The notes: generated by a model from the sequence alone, not told the origin. Positions 1-11,892 are shown, numbered from the stretch's first letter. The stretch: DNA of 64,000 nt from Siphonodentalium dalli (GCA_032622095.1 CP136062.1:157164875-157228874); one strand, 5' to 3'. A program made the numbers and translations.

Positions 1-13
1 AATCGTTCCCTCA

Positions 14-416
14 TTTTTGGTAAAGCACACCGATTCCCAAGGCTGGCGAATGAATAGTTCAATGATTATCCCATTGTTAGGCACACGCAACTCACAACAG
101 ACAACTCGCACGGGCGCTTCGAAGTAGCTTCAATTACCAGAGGCCACATGGGCACGAACAGCGCTCTGCTTCCCCCAAACACACTGCCATTATACGCCGT
201 TACTATTTATGCACCTCTAATATACTAAGCAGGCACATATATAGGGACGGCGTATAAGGGGAGTGCGGGTGGGGGTGCATGTCCTCTTGTAAAATTACTG
301 AAGCTACATTAAAACGACCGCGCGATTTGTTTGTTAAGAGTGGCGCGTATCGAACAATGGGATATCACTGAAATATAATTTGCCAGCCTTGGGAATTGGG
401 TGTGATTTACCAAAAA
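14..416. mobile_element. MITE with about 37-bp terminal inverted repeats
   Basis: The left end reads TTTTTGGTAAAGCACAC and continues through CCCAAGGCTGGC; the reverse complement of the right end reads TTTTTGGTAAATCACAC and also continues through CCCAAGGCTGGC. Further in, both arms contain TATCCCATTGTT, so weaker pairing reaches about 75 bases inward. The interior holds a second dyad, TATACGCCGT...ACGGCGTATA, near 193-256. No ORF of note lies inside. No target duplication is obvious. Confidence 0.6.
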
Positions 417-1207
417 TACAATATATATATATACACCAACAGGACGAATGGAGGGAGTGGCAATAGTAACACATGCACTGGTTGAATTATTTATTAACTA
501 CAGTAGAATAATTACATTTATTATAATTATTCCACAAAACTAATCCAGTTCCGAAAATATTCTCAGGACCACTAAAACAACGATGAAACTAAACGAATTA
601 ACATTTACATTTAGAACCACTAAATAGTGATATATCCAATAATCCAACAGAATCACCACTTCACTATATAGCGCTCCACCTATCCGATATATCTAACAAC
701 AAAACTTGTATCTGGAGAATCTGGAGGAACCAATGGACTACTATGGTAGTAATTTCGAAACAGTTTCTTGAAAAGGCGACACGTTTATCACATACTAATG
801 ATGTGCAGCATTACCTTTGGCAAAAAGTAGTTGGTTGTTGGTTACAGGTCCAAATTCTATTTCATCATTCTGGCAAACAGACTTCTTCGGAATTCATGAT
901 CCACTTATACAATGTATATAATAATAGTAAGACACAATCATGCGACTTCCACAATTGACTTTCCAAACACATCTGCGAGTGACTTGGTTTGTGAAAACGG
1001 GTCACACGTTAATCCTTGTCGTTTCGGACATATTTATTCACATTCAACGGCGATCACTGCATGGGTAATCACGATGATTGGTGTGGCTAACGGGTCATTG
1101 TGTTCATCTCGGCCAGCGCACGGATTGTACGTCGTGTTCAACGCACGATCAATTTCGTATTTCGAGATAATCGCATTATGTGCGGTCAATTGTGCTCTAA
1201 GTCGGTC
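417..1207. other. No recognised gene
   Basis: A short AT dinucleotide run begins the stretch. Two overlapping short open frames (743-958 and 912-1238, plus strand) resemble nothing I know and show no good splice or start context. They could be chance frames or unrecognised upstream exons of the plus-strand gene ending at 2802. Confidence 0.4.
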
Positions 1208-1288
1208 AGAGCACGCGAATAGTTCTTTACCAGAATAAATCTGGTCTCCGACTCGATTTATTCTGATAAAGAACTATTCTTGTGCTCT
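1208..1288. repeat. Short perfect-type hairpin (foldback, 81 bp)
   Basis: The left arm AGAGCACGCGAATAGTTCTT pairs with the right arm, whose reverse complement begins AGAGCACAAGAATAGTTCTT. The arms are about 34 bases and the loop about 14. It looks like a small foldback MITE or the remains of one. Confidence 0.7.
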
Positions 1289-1297
1289 AACCATTAC

Positions 1298-1697
1298 TTA
1301 ACCCTTTACCCAACAAACCGGCCAAAACCGGCCAAATAAAGCTTCAACAGCCTAAAATATCTTCGGTCTGTCTCAATAGAACCATACAAATATGGATATC
1401 ATTGTAACCGGCTCCTTGACCACATTGTGATAGTTACAGTTATGCCCTGTGCCAATGCATTCTCTTATATATGCGAGTCGACCATAGGTCGCCTCGCATA
1501 TATAAGAGAATGCATTGGCCTAAACAAAATCGTTTTTTAACACTTTTTACCATTTTTTCTTACATTCTTTAACAATTTTATAATTTTTAATGTGTTAAGC
1601 CAATGCATTCTCTTATATATGCGAGGCGACCTATGGTCGACTCGCATATATAAGATAATGCATTGGCACAGGGCCCTTCTGTTGGGTAAAGGGTTAA
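1298..1697. mobile_element. piggyBac-like MITE (TTAA ends) with nested palindromes
   Basis: Both ends show TTAA followed inward by CCCTTTACCCAACA (inverted on the right), matching the TTAA target and CCCTTT/CCYT-type ends of piggyBac-family elements. The element is 400 bp with no transposase. Inside are two further palindromes, 1452-1519 and 1604-1667. Each is built from CCAATGCATTCTCTTATATA and its complement around a GTCGAC/GGCGAC centre, and the two are inverted relative to each other. Related pieces recur near 40170 and 48100. The piggyBac assignment rests on the ends only. Confidence 0.65.
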
Positions 1698-2248
1698 TGT
1701 CCTTCCAAATCAATAAGACCAAAGACCATTCCGATGTACACTTCTTAAATGATTGGGAGACTCAAATTATTATAGTAAGGGTTAAGGTCTATAGGGTGTG
1801 ATGATAATAGAAGACAAGAAAACACTTGTCAAAGTCACGCATGAACAATTGTGTCAGCGCTTTTCACCCCGAACACGTGGAATTGTGTTAAAAACTACCG
1901 TGCACTCAAATTGAAAACGAATCGATAAACATAATATAGCGCAAAAACTATCATCTTTCACATAATAATTATATAGTTGTTCCCAAATATAAATAATTCA
2001 ATTAGTTTGCATTGCATGCTCCTGCTTGGAGTTTTATGTAATTTAGTTAGAACAGCTTTACAAATAGCAGGTCTTAGATATGCTTAGATAACCATTTCCT
2101 GTCGATTTTGGCCTAAACATTTTGAGTAATTACCAAAATAGTGTTCATTTGTCTCGTATCCCAAATATTTATCATAAATAATGGGGAATGATGAAATCAC
2201 ACTATCTAAAGAGATAAGTATGTATTTTATCGTTATACGTTATTACAG
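1698..2248. other. No gene seen; probably intron
   Basis: AT-rich sequence with no recognisable repeat. It ends in a polypyrimidine-poor but usable acceptor (TTATTACAG) immediately before the coding exon at 2249. Confidence 0.4.
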
Positions 2249-2802
2249 GGAATGGCAACAGTGTCGAGCTAACAATTGTCACAATGACTTGCACAACAAC
2301 AGCGACGACGACAACAACAACAACAACGACGGCGATGACAACAACACCAACTACTACGACCACACCGGTACCAACAGTGCCTGGGATTATGAAGCCAGAT
2401 CAGGCAAAGATGATGAAACATTGTCTGTGCAAACATATAACGACGATTCAAAAACCGACGACGACCCCAGCTCCAACAACACATGTCCCGAAATCCACTG
2501 CATCCACAACAAATATGATTCCTCCTACCACATCACCGGCACCAACAACCACAACAGTCGATCCAATTAAGGCGATGCAAAAAGCCATCGTGGATCATCT
2601 GCTGTTGGACAGGAAAACCCTCAGTAAATATCGCCGGAAGCAGTTCACAGCGCCGGACACCGAGTCATCCAACAACCTGGCTGGTTCCGTCTCTGTGATT
2701 GGCTTATTTACTGTCGTGGGACTTCCGGTTCTGATGGATGCGATCGCCGTGGCGTATTTCGTGTGGACGAAGCTGGTAGCAATCGCGTTGCCCACACGAT
2801 GA
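2249..2802 (+). CDS. Terminal exon of a mucin-like single-pass membrane protein
   Basis: From the acceptor TTACAG the open frame reads NGNSVELTIVTMTC and then a Thr-rich stalk of ACA/ACG/ACC repeats, a CLCKH motif, and Pro/Thr linkers (TTTPAPTT type). Next comes a conserved-looking basic segment, DRKTLSKYRRKQFTAPD, and a hydrophobic helix of about 23 residues (SVSVIGLFTVVGLPVLMDAI) before a short tail and TGA. From memory, the C-x-C, then K-x-LS-x-Y-x-RK...APD, then membrane-helix layout is a recurrent C-terminal module of bivalve surface proteins. The first in-frame ATG (2284) lies inside the stalk, so this is more likely a last exon than a whole gene. Upstream exons were not found. The stalk would be O-glycosylated and extracellular. 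The ligand-binding part, if any, is missing from view. Confidence 0.6.
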
Positions 2803-4064
2803 AGTCTTCCACGCAGCCGAATCCCACACATATTCCTGAATCGAGTCCTGATTCGAGTGGATGGAACTTGCATGCATGATTTTCTAAATTTCTTTAGAGT
2901 TGATTTTGAAATTCTATATTCCACCACATTGCACAAATATAAACTTGGAAACTTATTGACGTTCTGATCGGTTCTAACGGGGACCATACTAACTTTGAAC
3001 AGTCAACACATGTAATATATTTATGTGTTAATACATGTTCCCCAATATAATCTGTTTCACAGTAGGGTGGTACCAGCTCGAGCTTGCATGATCTACGCGA
3101 CTTTTGTGCGCCGATTTATCAATAATCGTTGATTTGATTGCCCTGGGAAAATTCCAGAATTGTCAGCGACGCAAATGCAAAATAGGCTGGCAAAAGTCGT
3201 CTAACCAATGTTGGGACCTCATGGACTGTGAAATAAATTATAAAAAACCAGGATAATTAAGAAATATATTATCTGCATTGTTTTTGTTCAATGTTATAAA
3301 GTTTCCCGTCATACCATCGAAATGTTACTAGGCATTGAACTGGTGGAGTATGGTCTATACCGGTGTATAGCCATAGTAGAGATTCATGACATGATCTAGT
3401 TACACAATATACTGATAATACTGAGGAGTTCAGTACAATATCACGTTCTCGGTAGTCTTTATTCGTCGAACTATGACGAAAACCTCCAATATGTGTTCCA
3501 AGATGGATGTTTTTCTTTGTCGAGGATTAAATTTTGTTTAGACAGCCATTGTTGTGTATCTGCCAGGACGGTAGCACCGTTAACATTGTAGTTACTCTTA
3601 ATAATAACTCAGTATTAATCCCATCATCATATCACATAAAGAGACTGATATGTTATCAACCATCTGGATTCTCAACAAAGTCAATGCAATATAAACGAAA
3701 TGTATTCTGTGAATGGACATCTTCACTCTGCAAAATCAAATTCTGGCATAAATTCAGTGTATTGTCGGTCGAGATTAATATGAAAATAGTTGGAAAACAA
3801 AAAAGTCCCATTTATTAAAAATGTTATTGAAAAACTTATAAGGCAATTGTCGGGTATACTTCATACTCATATAATTATTCTCAACAGATGTGAGCCCGAT
3901 AAAGTTCCCGTATTCACACGCTCATTATTGTAGTGGCCAGTTGAACACTGAGTGAACGTTCAGACGACCACGATTTAATCGTCAGTGGAAAGGTTTCCGT
4001 CGGGCGTAGTAAGCACTGTATGTATCGGTTGGATGCATTTGAAACATTCTGAGCTGATCAGGGG
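2803..4064. other. No recognised gene
   Basis: AT-rich sequence after the mucin-like exon. The short frame at 3534-3818 has no family resemblance. The 3' UTR of the preceding gene should start here, but I could not fix its end. Confidence 0.35.
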
Positions 4065-4140
4065 TTATCTGCACGATTCACAAATGGGGGCGTGTGTCCC
4101 ATCCCGGGTGCGTAATTGTTCAAACATCTCAAACAGTTTT
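4065..4140 (-). pseudogene. Remnant of a PC-esterase-like C-terminal exon (paralogue)
   Basis: On the minus strand this reads MFEQLRTRDGTHAPI followed shortly by TAA. It aligns with MFEFLDKLYTRDGVHSHI in the exon at 7182-7745, including the catalytic-type D-G-x-H. The DNA around it is also alignable to the 7230-7310 region. Only the last part of the domain survives before the stop, so it is a partial, probably dead, copy. Confidence 0.5.
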
Positions 4141-5972
4141 AATGATAACACGAAACATATCCAGAACAGTACCAGTTAAAGATACGGGCGGCGTTGGCGG
4201 TGGGTATGCTGTTAAAATATTCACCTCCGTCAAAAGCCGCCATAAACAGAAAGAATAGTAAAATATAGACAGACTTTGTTCTTATACCAATCAGAAATGT
4301 GGCATAAACAGTATGTTATTGTCAAAAGTTTTTCCTTTGTTATGCAAACAAAAGCAAAAGACGTTACACGACCTGGCTTTTGTTTAGATCCGGAAATGGT
4401 AAACATAAAGAGCGTTATTTGTCTCTGTTTTCCAGATAGGGAAACAATAAAGAGCGTTTATATCATTTCTGTGTGATTAACCAATAGAACTGAGCTGTGT
4501 TATGTAAACAGAAGCAAAACTTCTGTAACACGAGAAGGTTCTTGTTTACGTACGCCATATTGTCTTGACGACAATATACTATTTACGCGCACAAAACGAT
4601 ATATATTTTAATATTCCTTCCGTTGATGGTGATTTGAACAAATATGAATATTTCTGCAACGAACGCCACCCGTACTTTTAATACCTTGAGAGTCACGTTT
4701 ACGAGATCCTGTAAAATCCTTTTAATTCGTGGGGGTCTGTTATTCGTTGATTTTTGGTTTCGCTCAACCACGAAATCATCAACCAACGAAATAATCGACT
4801 TTTGCATTTTAATGAACAAAAAGCCCATATAATATACGATATTGAAATAAAGATCGGGCATTAAGGTCTGTTTTCTAAACCGTAAAATGTATGTATAGAA
4901 TACACAGAATACGAGATGAAATGTAATCTTTTTCAATACATTATCATTCATTCACCGAAACAAAATTGATGCGTTACATCATATAATCTCGGCTATGATA
5001 GTTTGTATAACAATGCTCAATGCATTGGTTTCTTTAAAAGGCTATATGTTTACCAGTAACTTAAGAAGCTGGTTGCTATTATGGTAATGATTTCGTGATG
5101 TGCTTTCAGCGCAGAATTAACATGGGGTCCAATTGCTCAATAGTACACACATATTTGTTGTCATGCATCTGCTATTGTAGGACCTGTTGATGCATAAAAT
5201 TATATCTGATCGACGAATTCATGTACCGATGAAAAAGCCCTTTGATGACAAACCACGAAAATTGATGTCAACGAAATCAAAGCCAATCGCAGTAATGGTT
5301 TTACCAAATACTAACACCACAGAGACACGTTTCTAGAACAGTATCAAACACAATACTGACACTGTGGATCACTTGGATGCGGGTTACACATTTATAAAAA
5401 AATCAGGCCAAATTAATTTCACGTAGACGTGGCCAGGGTTCTCACTGTCTGGCCAAATCACGTTACGTGGCGTGATATTGTAGAATGGTGTATAACAATG
5501 TTTATTAATTAGCTATAGGTTATCGGCCGCAATAATTAGAAGGCTGCCCGCATAATAAGTAACACAAATCGGCCAATAGGTGAAAAACACGGCCAATAAG
5601 TGAAAAAGTCGGCCATAAGTAGAAAGGAGACCAATAAGTGAACGTTAACGCAAATGAATCCATCGTATTTAGCTCGGTCGGTCGGTAACAAATATTGGGT
5701 CGACGGAAGAAAGATTACAGTTGCCTTCGGAGGAATTATGGAGTTTCAATGCTTTTTGGAGTAAATATACGTGGATGAGATGCATGTGTCCATATCAATA
5801 TAATTACCAGTGGAAACAGACATTACTGTGAAATCGCTACAAGTTCTTCACAGAGTTCACAAGAATAAAACTTGCTGGAATAATTGTTAATTTAATAAAA
5901 CACACAATGGTATAGCTATGTTAATATATTCATTCTGTGAAACAACAATTGCCAAAGTTGATAATTAATACA
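4141..5972. other. Gene-free stretch with two small repeats
   Basis: Two neighbouring copies of the word ATAAAGAGCGTT occur at 4405-4416 and 4448-4459, a motif that recurs across the window. At 5570-5644 a degenerate unit of about 22 bp, GGCCAATAAGTGAAAAA, repeats about four times. No coding signal was recognised. Confidence 0.5.
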
Positions 5973-6110
5973 ATACTTATTAATTGGTTGTTTCCACATT
6001 GACCGAGTTATGAGGCCTCGGTATTTCGTATTAGCCTGCGGCCTCAGGCAAATACGACATACCTCGGCCTCATAACTCGGCCAATGAGGAGACAACTGAT
6101 TAATAAGTAT
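5973..6110. repeat. Hairpin MITE (138 bp)
   Basis: ATACTTATTAATTGGTTGT at the left pairs with the right end, whose reverse complement reads ATACTTATTAATCAGTTGT. Pairing continues through GACCGAGTTATGAGGCC to a small central loop. There are several mismatches, so it is not a recent insertion. Confidence 0.7.
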
Positions 6111-7181
6111 AGGTCAATATTTCTTGTACAGATACCCAAGCGGGTTAAGACATATTTATAAAAACGGTCACACCCCAATGCAAACAAAATTGAGCCACAT
6201 TCTATACGACGATTACCTACCAATTACCATTCAATCAAAAGCTAATTGAATGGTTTGTGGTGTTACATTTTCCTGTTGAACAATAAGTCAAATGCTCGTT
6301 GACAATCGGATCACTTGCGTTAGCATTATTTATCAACGTTAATAAGCCATTTTGTCTCCGAATTTGAAAAAGTTTTTATACGTGTTTCTGGATAAAACAG
6401 ATTCTTCCTTGTGATAATAAACTATTTCGGCTGTTAATGTTATTTTTCGTCTTGTTGTCATAATGGGATCATCGTTCAGAATACAGGAGGCAATCAAAGT
6501 TCCGGTAGTGTTCGGACTCCGACGTGAAACTATTCCACATTGCATGAAGTGTGTGTGATGAAATATCACCGTCATGACATAATATTTAACCAAACCTGCA
6601 TATATTGCCTGAATTTTCGGCGTACATGCATGCGTATGTGAACAGTTTGTGGAATGTTCTCAATGGTATCATTCCAAAAGCTCATGATTAATTTGTGGAT
6701 TATACATTCCAAATAGGTTTGGATTTCGTTAAGTTTACTTCCAATCACCCCGCCCCTTCCGACAAACCAAAAAATATTCAATCGAAAGTGTTGGCCTCCA
6801 CCGATGCAGCCCACCACCTCTATGACCGCTACTTACCGTGTTTCAACTTCCCGAGTGACTGGTGCTATCATTATGGCGTATTGTTATAGAATTTCACACC
6901 TTCCGCTCCGATCTCCTTTCAGCTTACTATCCAATTAATATCAATGTATGTGTGATATTTAGCTCAATTCTGTATTTTTGGCCCCGTCGAAATACAGATT
7001 CATACAAGAAATATTGTTCATGAATTGGAGCAATTTGATTGGCCGAGGGTTGTGAACCGGTTTATAACAGATAGTAATTGTTTAACTTCGCCATCCATGT
7101 ATTAGTCATATAAATCATAGTTGTTTCAATAAATGACTGTCTGTTTGATTGTTTTACTGATACCAATAATCTATACTCTGA
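6111..7181. other. Downstream flank of the PC-esterase-like gene
   Basis: No recognisable coding unit or repeat. It lies 3' of the minus-strand exon that ends at 7182, and should contain its 3' UTR. Confidence 0.3.
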
Positions 7182-7745
7182 TCATTCACATTCCAAGTTC
7201 ACAAAGCGTTGCAGAATGATGTCTAGTTTGGCTATTATCCCCCCGATGTGGCTGTGTACCCCATCGCGAGTGTATAATTTATCTAAAAACTCAAACATGT
7301 CCATCCAGATCCACGGTGAATATTTCAGGTAAGATTTTATCTCTGAATTTCTTTACTATTTGCGGTGTCTGACTATTCCAGTATTTGCTAGAGTGTGGAT
7401 GTTTCTTTATCTTATGGGATCCCAGCCAAATGATTTTAGGCCACATGACTGATGAGCTGATCATCCGCATCACTGGTGCAGCTATTAGTTCATTTATAAC
7501 CATGCTACTGTTAAAATGGGCGTGGATTCCATACATAGCGACAGCATACACATGTGTCTGGTGCATGGCATGGAACAGCCTGTTCTGGAATAGCCCAACT
7601 GATTCTGGTGTCAGTTCGAATATTCGAAAATATTGAACAAGTAGTGTTCCATCACACACAAGTGTGTTGTTGTATTTGCTGACCTTATGAATCTCACATT
7701 CATCGTTGTTGTGAGCGTTCAGTCCTTGACATCTCGGGTCATTAT
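7182..7745 (-). pseudogene. PC-esterase-like gene, last exon (frameshifted)
   Basis: A strong acceptor (TTTCACATTCCAG) precedes the exon. The minus-strand frame reads NDPRCQGL...HKVSKYNN, then YAVAMYGIHAHFNSS and WPKIIWLGSHKIKKHP, the central part of the PC-esterase fold of NXPE/CAS1-type proteins. It runs on to KKFRDKILPEIFTVDLDGHV and stops. A shift of one base near 7302-7308 opens the other frame, MDMFEFLDKLYTRDGVHSH, which supplies the expected D-x-x-H catalytic pair and ends at TGA 7182-7184. The incoming phase (two bases) matches the phase left by the GDS exon at 13570-14004, so the two join across a 5.8-kb intron. In this family the GDS serine and the D-x-x-H pair form the hydrolase or acyltransferase site, usually luminal. 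The frameshift means either a pseudogene or a sequencing error. Confidence 0.6.
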
Positions 7746-8580
7746 CTGGAATGTGAAACAATTCTGCATGAAGTCATGATATAATGTATAACTTCCACAG
7801 TGGTTTGCAGTCAAGACAGCTAGCAACACAAAACATATTAACACACTTTAATAAACGCATCTGTTTGTAATGCTACACTATATCAATACAGATGCCTCTC
7901 TGACAGTGGCGCGCTCGCTTCCAATGTAATTGTTTAACGCGTTTTTAAAGACAAGCCTTTGTTGGTAAAGATGTACGTATATATCAATAACCAGAGGTCA
8001 ACAGAACCAAATTTGACCCCGTGCGTAATATTATTAATATGTGTTACACGAACACCTCGCATACAGGGAGACATATATTACTACTCTTCAATTACCGTTC
8101 GACATGACGTCCACACAAGCTCGGTAAAAGCCTTGTTTTTATACAGACTCGCGCCTCAAAGACACTCTCAATGGTAAGTTGTATATATGCTTTACATCAA
8201 TCGAAGCTGAATTGTTTGCTGGCCCACCCGAACCAATCGGCCACATATCACGACCCCGTACCTCTCGTATTTATTTAACATTTCAGTTTCATAAATTCGG
8301 AAGCAAATTTCCAAATTCCAAAAATAAAAAGCCATACAATGTACGTATAACATCCAACCTTGCGTAATGTAATCGGCGGTTACTCTATAGTGGAGTTCGG
8401 GAATTTAACACTGCGATACTTCACTGTAAGGTTTACTACGCCAGGAAGGCCATAAACTACGCGATGCGTCTAAAGAATAAAGACGTTTTTATATATAAAC
8501 GCATATTAGACGCATGTACCGTTTCATGTTTGTATAAGCATGTTGCTGTTATGACAAATATATGTGTATGAACATAGAAG
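7746..8580. other. Intron of the PC-esterase-like gene
   Basis: Short plus-strand frames at 7959-8177 and 8179-8367 have no recognisable family or splice support. No MITE ends were seen. Confidence 0.35.
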
Positions 8581-8589
8581 TACTTTCGG

Positions 8590-9170
8590 CAACTTTGACA
8601 TTTATGGCCGCCAGTTTGGTCGCCATCTTGGTTCCCTACTCAATTGCAAACGAATGCTTTGTTGACATATTTCGCACTCATGTAGGCATGGCTGGACACG
8701 AATATCCATGGCATAACAATAACGCACATTGACGTGAGTAAATAAAGGAATACCGACGAATAATCAATTTCTAGACGCCATTTATGCCTCGCTCTTGGTT
8801 TTGAATGACCATTTCTTGAACTAGATGTAAGGAAATACTTCGCCTCAGTGTTCCCTGCTCAACTGTCACCATGAATGGAACTGTCTTAAAAATAACGGTA
8901 GTTGATGTGTACATGAGGACATTTTGGTTATTTTTCAATTTCTAGTCGCATTTTGACCGCCATGTTAGATTTGGTTGTTTGTTGAACAATTGTAATACAA
9001 TTCTCACCCGTGTTAATTCCAAGCTAAACTGTTAGCATGGATGGAGTAACCGTGAACATAACGCCCACGGCTGTGAAGATGAAGGAATTGCGGTGCTTTT
9101 TCAATTTATGGTCGCCATTTTGGAAGCCATCTTAGATTTGGGTGAAGATTCTTCATCTCAAATGTTAGAG
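8590..9170. repeat. Degenerate tandem repeat, period about 168 bp
   Basis: Four units begin with related words: TGACATTTATGGCCGCCAG near 8595, TCAATTTCTAGACGCC at 8764, TCAATTTCTAGTCGC at 8935 and TCAATTTATGGTCGCC at 9101. Within each, a GCCATnTTrGnTTTGG block and an AACTGTnACCATGnATGGA block recur. Spacing is 171 and 166 bp for the clearest pairs. Divergence between units is high. Confidence 0.6.
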
Positions 9171-9335
9171 GAATACTAGCATGAGTAGCCCCCACACCGG
9201 TATATGAATGGGTGGAGTTTTCATAACAATAACACATCCAAAATCAGCAAAGCAGACATTACAATTAATATCATACCGGCTTTAAACATAATTGATCCAC
9301 AATGCATACGATATTCGTCAATGACTCTTCCGTGT

Positions 9336-9400
9336 GATATGTACACTGGGGGAAAACTGTTTCACCAGGATCGATTCTATCGCCCGTTTGTTCCGTCTCT
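9336..9400 (-). repeat. Dispersed repeat, inverted partner of 11836-11892
   Basis: The reverse complement contains CGATCCTGGTGAAACAGTTT followed by TCCCCCAGTG. The plus strand at 11836-11892 contains CGATTCTGGTGAAACAGTTT followed by CCCCCCAGTG. Only about 55 bases are shared, so this may be a piece of a larger unrecognised element. Confidence 0.5.
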
Positions 9401-9637
9401 ATCGGCGTTGAGATCCGACTCCATTTTGACTTTTTAACTTTTTCTAGAAAGTTTTGGGCGCCGTTTTCACACAAAAATGACGCAAAGGTAAGTTTTAAAC
9501 TATTAGTATTGATGTACAAAAGGTTTATAGCTATTCAGTAACAATATTTATGCAATTGATGTTCTGTTACGTGCATATATCCACACATTTAGACCATACA
9601 ACTCGAGCTGGTGCATTTCCCATGTAAATTCAATGTA

Positions 9638-9745
9638 TCATTCGACGCTGCAAAATTGGTCTATTCGCCTGTAAATCCAGTCGGAAATGATCAGGACGTA
9701 TACCAGGATGGTGGCAGAGTATAATGAAACCATCTCCCAAGATTC
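9638..9745 (-). CDS. Candidate short terminal exon with a membrane helix
   Basis: After a good acceptor (TTATTCTGCTGCAG) the minus strand reads ESWEMVSLYSATILVYVLII and then SDWIYRRIDQFC to a TGA. The middle is hydrophobic enough for a membrane segment followed by basic residues. No family was recognised and no matching upstream exon was found, so this is a weak call. Confidence 0.2.
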   Translation of the reverse strand, partial: ESWEMVSLYSATILVYVLIISDWIYRRIDQFCSVE

Positions 9746-10146
9746 CTGCAGCAGAATAACAATCTAAATGAGCCGTCAAAAATAGTGAAAAATGTTCCGA
9801 CTCATTTGTGACTTTCATGTTCTAGATCGATTCTATCGTTCCTTCTAAAGAGCCGGTTCTATTCGATCGACGCTTGTTTCCTCAGGCTGCCCAGCTTCAT
9901 TTTGCCAGTTATGACACACCATGACAGCAAAGGAACGGGCAACCTAAATGGCCACTAATGTTTATTGAATAGCGCGATGAGATTATGGTCCTTTTTGCAG
10001 TCTAATGTACCAGTTTTGGATATCTATGGCTTTTGAATTCATATCGTTCTAAAGATTGCCTCTAAAACTTTTGAATTTGTTTTTCTTTAGAATGTATAAT
10101 GGAATCGGTGGCGCAACGTTGAGCCTGGAGGACTCGCTGTTCTTAC

Positions 10147-10417
10147 TTGATTTATCCGTCGATCTGGTGACACAGGCCGAGGCAGCGCCCCCCAATGATG
10201 ATGTGATGGAGGTCGGCGATGAACTAATTCAGTAAACACCTTCATCACACCGACTGCAACCATGCAGCACGCCGAGCTGTGTCCCAAAGCCCATTGCAAT
10301 CCTTTTCCCGTATAAACAAGTTTATACGAGACGTCGTTTGTGGCTGCACTTTTAAAATGTTCTATATTTTGACCAATGATTCCTGGTTTGTTGCATTCAC
10401 TCTCTGGATAATTTAAA
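10147..10417 (-). CDS. Candidate internal exon, unknown gene
   Basis: The minus strand shows a good acceptor (TTTGTGTGCCCCAG), a 90-codon open frame (LNYPESECNKPGIIGQNIEH... to ...RRINQ) and a strong donor (CAA|GTAAGA). It includes GLQWALGHSSACCMVAVG. I do not recognise the family. Its phase does not fit directly between the two PC-esterase exons that flank it, so it may belong to another transcript or be spurious. Confidence 0.3.
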
Positions 10418-10898
10418 CTGGGGCACACAAAGTTAATTCGGGCATATTTGTAGCAACACTTTCCCAATCCTGGAACCCTACACATTTCGTCCCTCCCATA
10501 CACCGAATGAATTCAGAATGAAATAGTCTGCAGCCAACGGCCCAGAACTGTTTTACCTCCGGAGTATATCGCATGCTTTTGCACCCTCGGATTCAAGAAA
10601 TCGTACAACATCTAGAAATAGCTGAAAATAGACATTATTTATAGCGAATGTCCCAGAGGTTAATTGTTGAAGAAAAGACATCCAGTCTGGAAACCTGTTT
10701 GTGTCTTTTAATTGGTGTATTATTTCTCGTAAGAGGCCAGTTATCTCGTCCAATATCGCAGATATCACATATATCTCGTTAACTGGATCGCAGCAATATA
10801 CATCAATATTGGAGTCGATCGTGTCGGTAAATAATGACCTCCTGGAATGAACATCCTTCATTGGTGTGCTTTTTTGAAACTTTGGCACATGGACTTAC

Positions 10899-11060
10899 TA
10901 ATAGATGACATTCTGCCGCAGACACAAATTCAAGCGACATTGTTTCTTCGTTCAGCACGAATTCTACATCGCCCTGTCTCAGTTCCTTCCCTTGCACACC
11001 AAAAACGAACGATTCTGTATATATGGTTTCCACCCAATGACTCAACGTCATCTTCTCCCA
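10899..11060 (-). CDS. Candidate internal exon, unknown gene
   Basis: Acceptor CTTGTTATTCTAG and donor TTA|GTAAGTCC bracket exactly 54 codons (WEKMTLSHWVETIYTESFVF ... SAAECHLL). The consensus splice sites and whole-codon length make it plausible. It lies in the intron between the two PC-esterase exons, but including it would break the frame, so its gene is unclear. Confidence 0.3.
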
Positions 11061-11835
11061 CTAGAATAACAAGTTAATCATCAGGTTGTGAATCTACAAA
11101 ATGTCTAACGTGATTGTCACCCACGGCAAACTTCTTCTTGCAATAATATCATCTGATTCTCGGGAAATAGAGATATATATGTGTGTGACTATAAGCTATC
11201 TGCAAATGATGATCTTACGATTGAAATTTAACTCTATAAATGTTTGACGCAAATAGTCAAGAAACATACATAAGCTTCGGCGGATCCAAAATAAGTTTTG
11301 AAGCTCCATGTCCATTTCTATCGCATTACTCTGTCTTAAAATCAGAGTCATTTCGTGTCGATTGAACCGGCAATCGAATCGGAACCTATCAATTTGGGGT
11401 GAGAAAGAGTCGGCACCAAACATTATAGAGTCGGAACCCACGTGTTACTTTGCAATTACGCGTTTTACAGATTGTTTTTTACATTTTCAAATAGGTTGAT
11501 GTGTCAAGATTGAGCTTATATGATTAAATATAAATCGTGCTGAAACTGACGAGATCCGCTCTTGTTTCATACATACTATTTCGAAGGTTAAGATGAAGTT
11601 TTGCAAAATTATCAACACAATACGACTGATCATCACATAAAATTAACATTAATATGTGATATGGAGAGTGTTTCCATTCTGGAACATTGAAATTAATGTT
11701 TCCTGGATCTAGATCCACTGAAGTATGTGTGGAGAACTATTTTAAAACTATATACTTACCATTTTTCTGAATGATGTACATATTTTGTCATTCAAAATGG
11801 TTGAAAAATCAGTAAATGTAACAATAGGGTCGGAA

Positions 11836-11892
11836 CGGAAATAGCGATATAATCGATTCTGGTGAAACAGTTTCCCCCCAGTGATGTATATA
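11836..11892 (+). repeat. Dispersed repeat, inverted partner of 9336-9400
   Basis: It shares the core TGGTGAAACAGTTT and the following C-run with the minus strand at 9336-9400. No terminal structure was identified. Confidence 0.45.

Noticed and set aside
2269-2484. Cys/Arg-rich minus-strand frame opposite the Thr-rich exon
   Set aside because: It is the reverse reading of ACA/ACG repeats; the plus strand has the splice site, the membrane helix and the recognisable module.
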